Source: Cannabis sativa
Taxonomy: Eukaryota > Streptophyta > Magnoliopsida > Rosales > Cannabaceae
DNA: 64,000 nt
Reading direction: 5' to 3'
NCBI RefSeq assembly: GCF_029168945.1
Contig: NC_083605.1
Coordinates: 76,898,969 to 76,962,968 of the forward strand
The position numbers and the translations under genes were made by a program. Below the pieces are notes generated by a model. That model saw nothing but the letters and a program-made list of their open reading frames with translations. It did not search any database and was not told the origin of the DNA. The stretch's first letter is position 1. Each line of letters opens with the position of its first letter. Positions 63,904-64,000 of this stretch are shown piece after piece.

Positions 63904-64000
63904 TGTTGAAATAGCCCCCTAATTGAAAATATTCTTCTTTTCAGGGGAAATTTTTACAAGTTTTTTCCTTACTCTTACACTCGTTAGTTATCTGTTAAAA
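63904..64000 (+). repeat. Partial monomer, copy 174, cut by window end
   Basis: The first 97 bases of another copy, with A at site A, TTTTCAGGGG at B, T at site C and TATCTGTTA at D. The cut is at the window edge, not a biological boundary. Confidence 0.97.

Larger units (their letters stand above)
1..64000 (+). repeat. Tandem satellite array, ~369-bp monomer, 173 full copies plus 97 bases
   Basis: The same unit recurs without interruption from first to last base, always in the same orientation. Phased at TGTTGAAAT, copies begin at 1, 369, 737, 1107, 1476 and so on to 63904. Spacing is 367-371 bp (63903/173 = 369.4). Copy 1 is about 36% GC. The block at about monomer positions 95-244 and the block from about 300 through the next copy's start are almost identical in all copies. 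Variation sits in four short sites and three regional substitutions. There are no inversions, insertions of foreign DNA or unique flanks, so the array continues beyond both edges. High identity implies recent amplification or efficient homogenisation. I do not recognise the family. A dinucleosome-length, AT-rich unit is typical of plant satellites, but this does not prove the host. The whole window is gene-free as far as I can see. Confidence 0.99.

Noticed and set aside
1..64000. CRISPR array
   Set aside because: Units of about 369 bp abut directly and have no short-repeat and unique-spacer alternation. No cas-like coding sequence is present.
1..64000. Transposable element or LTR derivation
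   Set aside because: No terminal repeats, target-site duplications, primer-binding site, polypurine tract or coding remnants. Distant origin of the monomer from an element cannot be excluded without a database search.
1..64000. Ribosomal DNA spacer or rRNA/tRNA gene cluster
   Set aside because: The entire unit is about 369 bp with no recognisable rRNA, tRNA or 5S gene sequence or internal promoter boxes.

Overview
The whole window is one uninterrupted tandem satellite DNA array. No gene, RNA gene, transposable element or unique flanking sequence is visible on either strand. The monomer is 367-371 bp (mean about 369.4 bp, about 36% GC) and every copy runs head to tail in the same orientation. 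Phased on the motif TGTTGAAAT, I count 173 complete copies plus the first 97 bases of a 174th. Both window ends lie inside the array, so its true length exceeds 64 kb. Below, 'copy n' is counted from the left edge, and monomer positions refer to copy 1 (window position 1 = monomer position 1).

This is eukaryotic satellite heterochromatin. Monomer length (roughly two nucleosomes) and AT content fit plant centromeric, pericentromeric or subtelomeric satellites, but I do not recognise the family. Plant origin is an inference and placement on the chromosome is unknown.

Two kinds of variation lie on a nearly invariant background. (1) Four very short sites vary strongly: B (positions 35-44), D (86-94), E (245-252) and F (276-284). 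Outside them I noticed only a few tens of scattered single-base changes in the array, besides three regional substitutions. (2) Those three are clean substitutions: C (52, A to T), A (10, G to A) and G (296, A to T).

Region by region: 1-19556 (copies 1-53) has the left-type state at all three sites. It contains a clear four-monomer higher-order repeat at 7744-15126, with the same two marked monomers recurring five times every 1474-1479 bp. 19557-24730 (copies 54-67) is a transition zone where C-site states are mixed, partly as alternating dimers. From 24731 on, every copy has the T state at site C. The A state at site A first appears at 21036. The T state at site G first appears at 33606 and is common to the right end. 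Two stretches, 37671-40996 and 41732-45058, alternate strictly at site A, a dimeric arrangement of about 740 bp. Two small islands, 40997-41731 and 57258-58359, bring back left-type length variants.

Nothing here encodes a supported protein. Frames of 77 to 104 codons occur only in copies with an extra base pair at site D that removes a frame break, and they would start at TTG. They are by-products of repetition. The points worth follow-up are the concentration of variation at the three CAG/CTG triplets plus one CCGG-like site, the higher-order structure, the left-to-right substitution gradient, and a conserved hairpin overlapping hotspot E.
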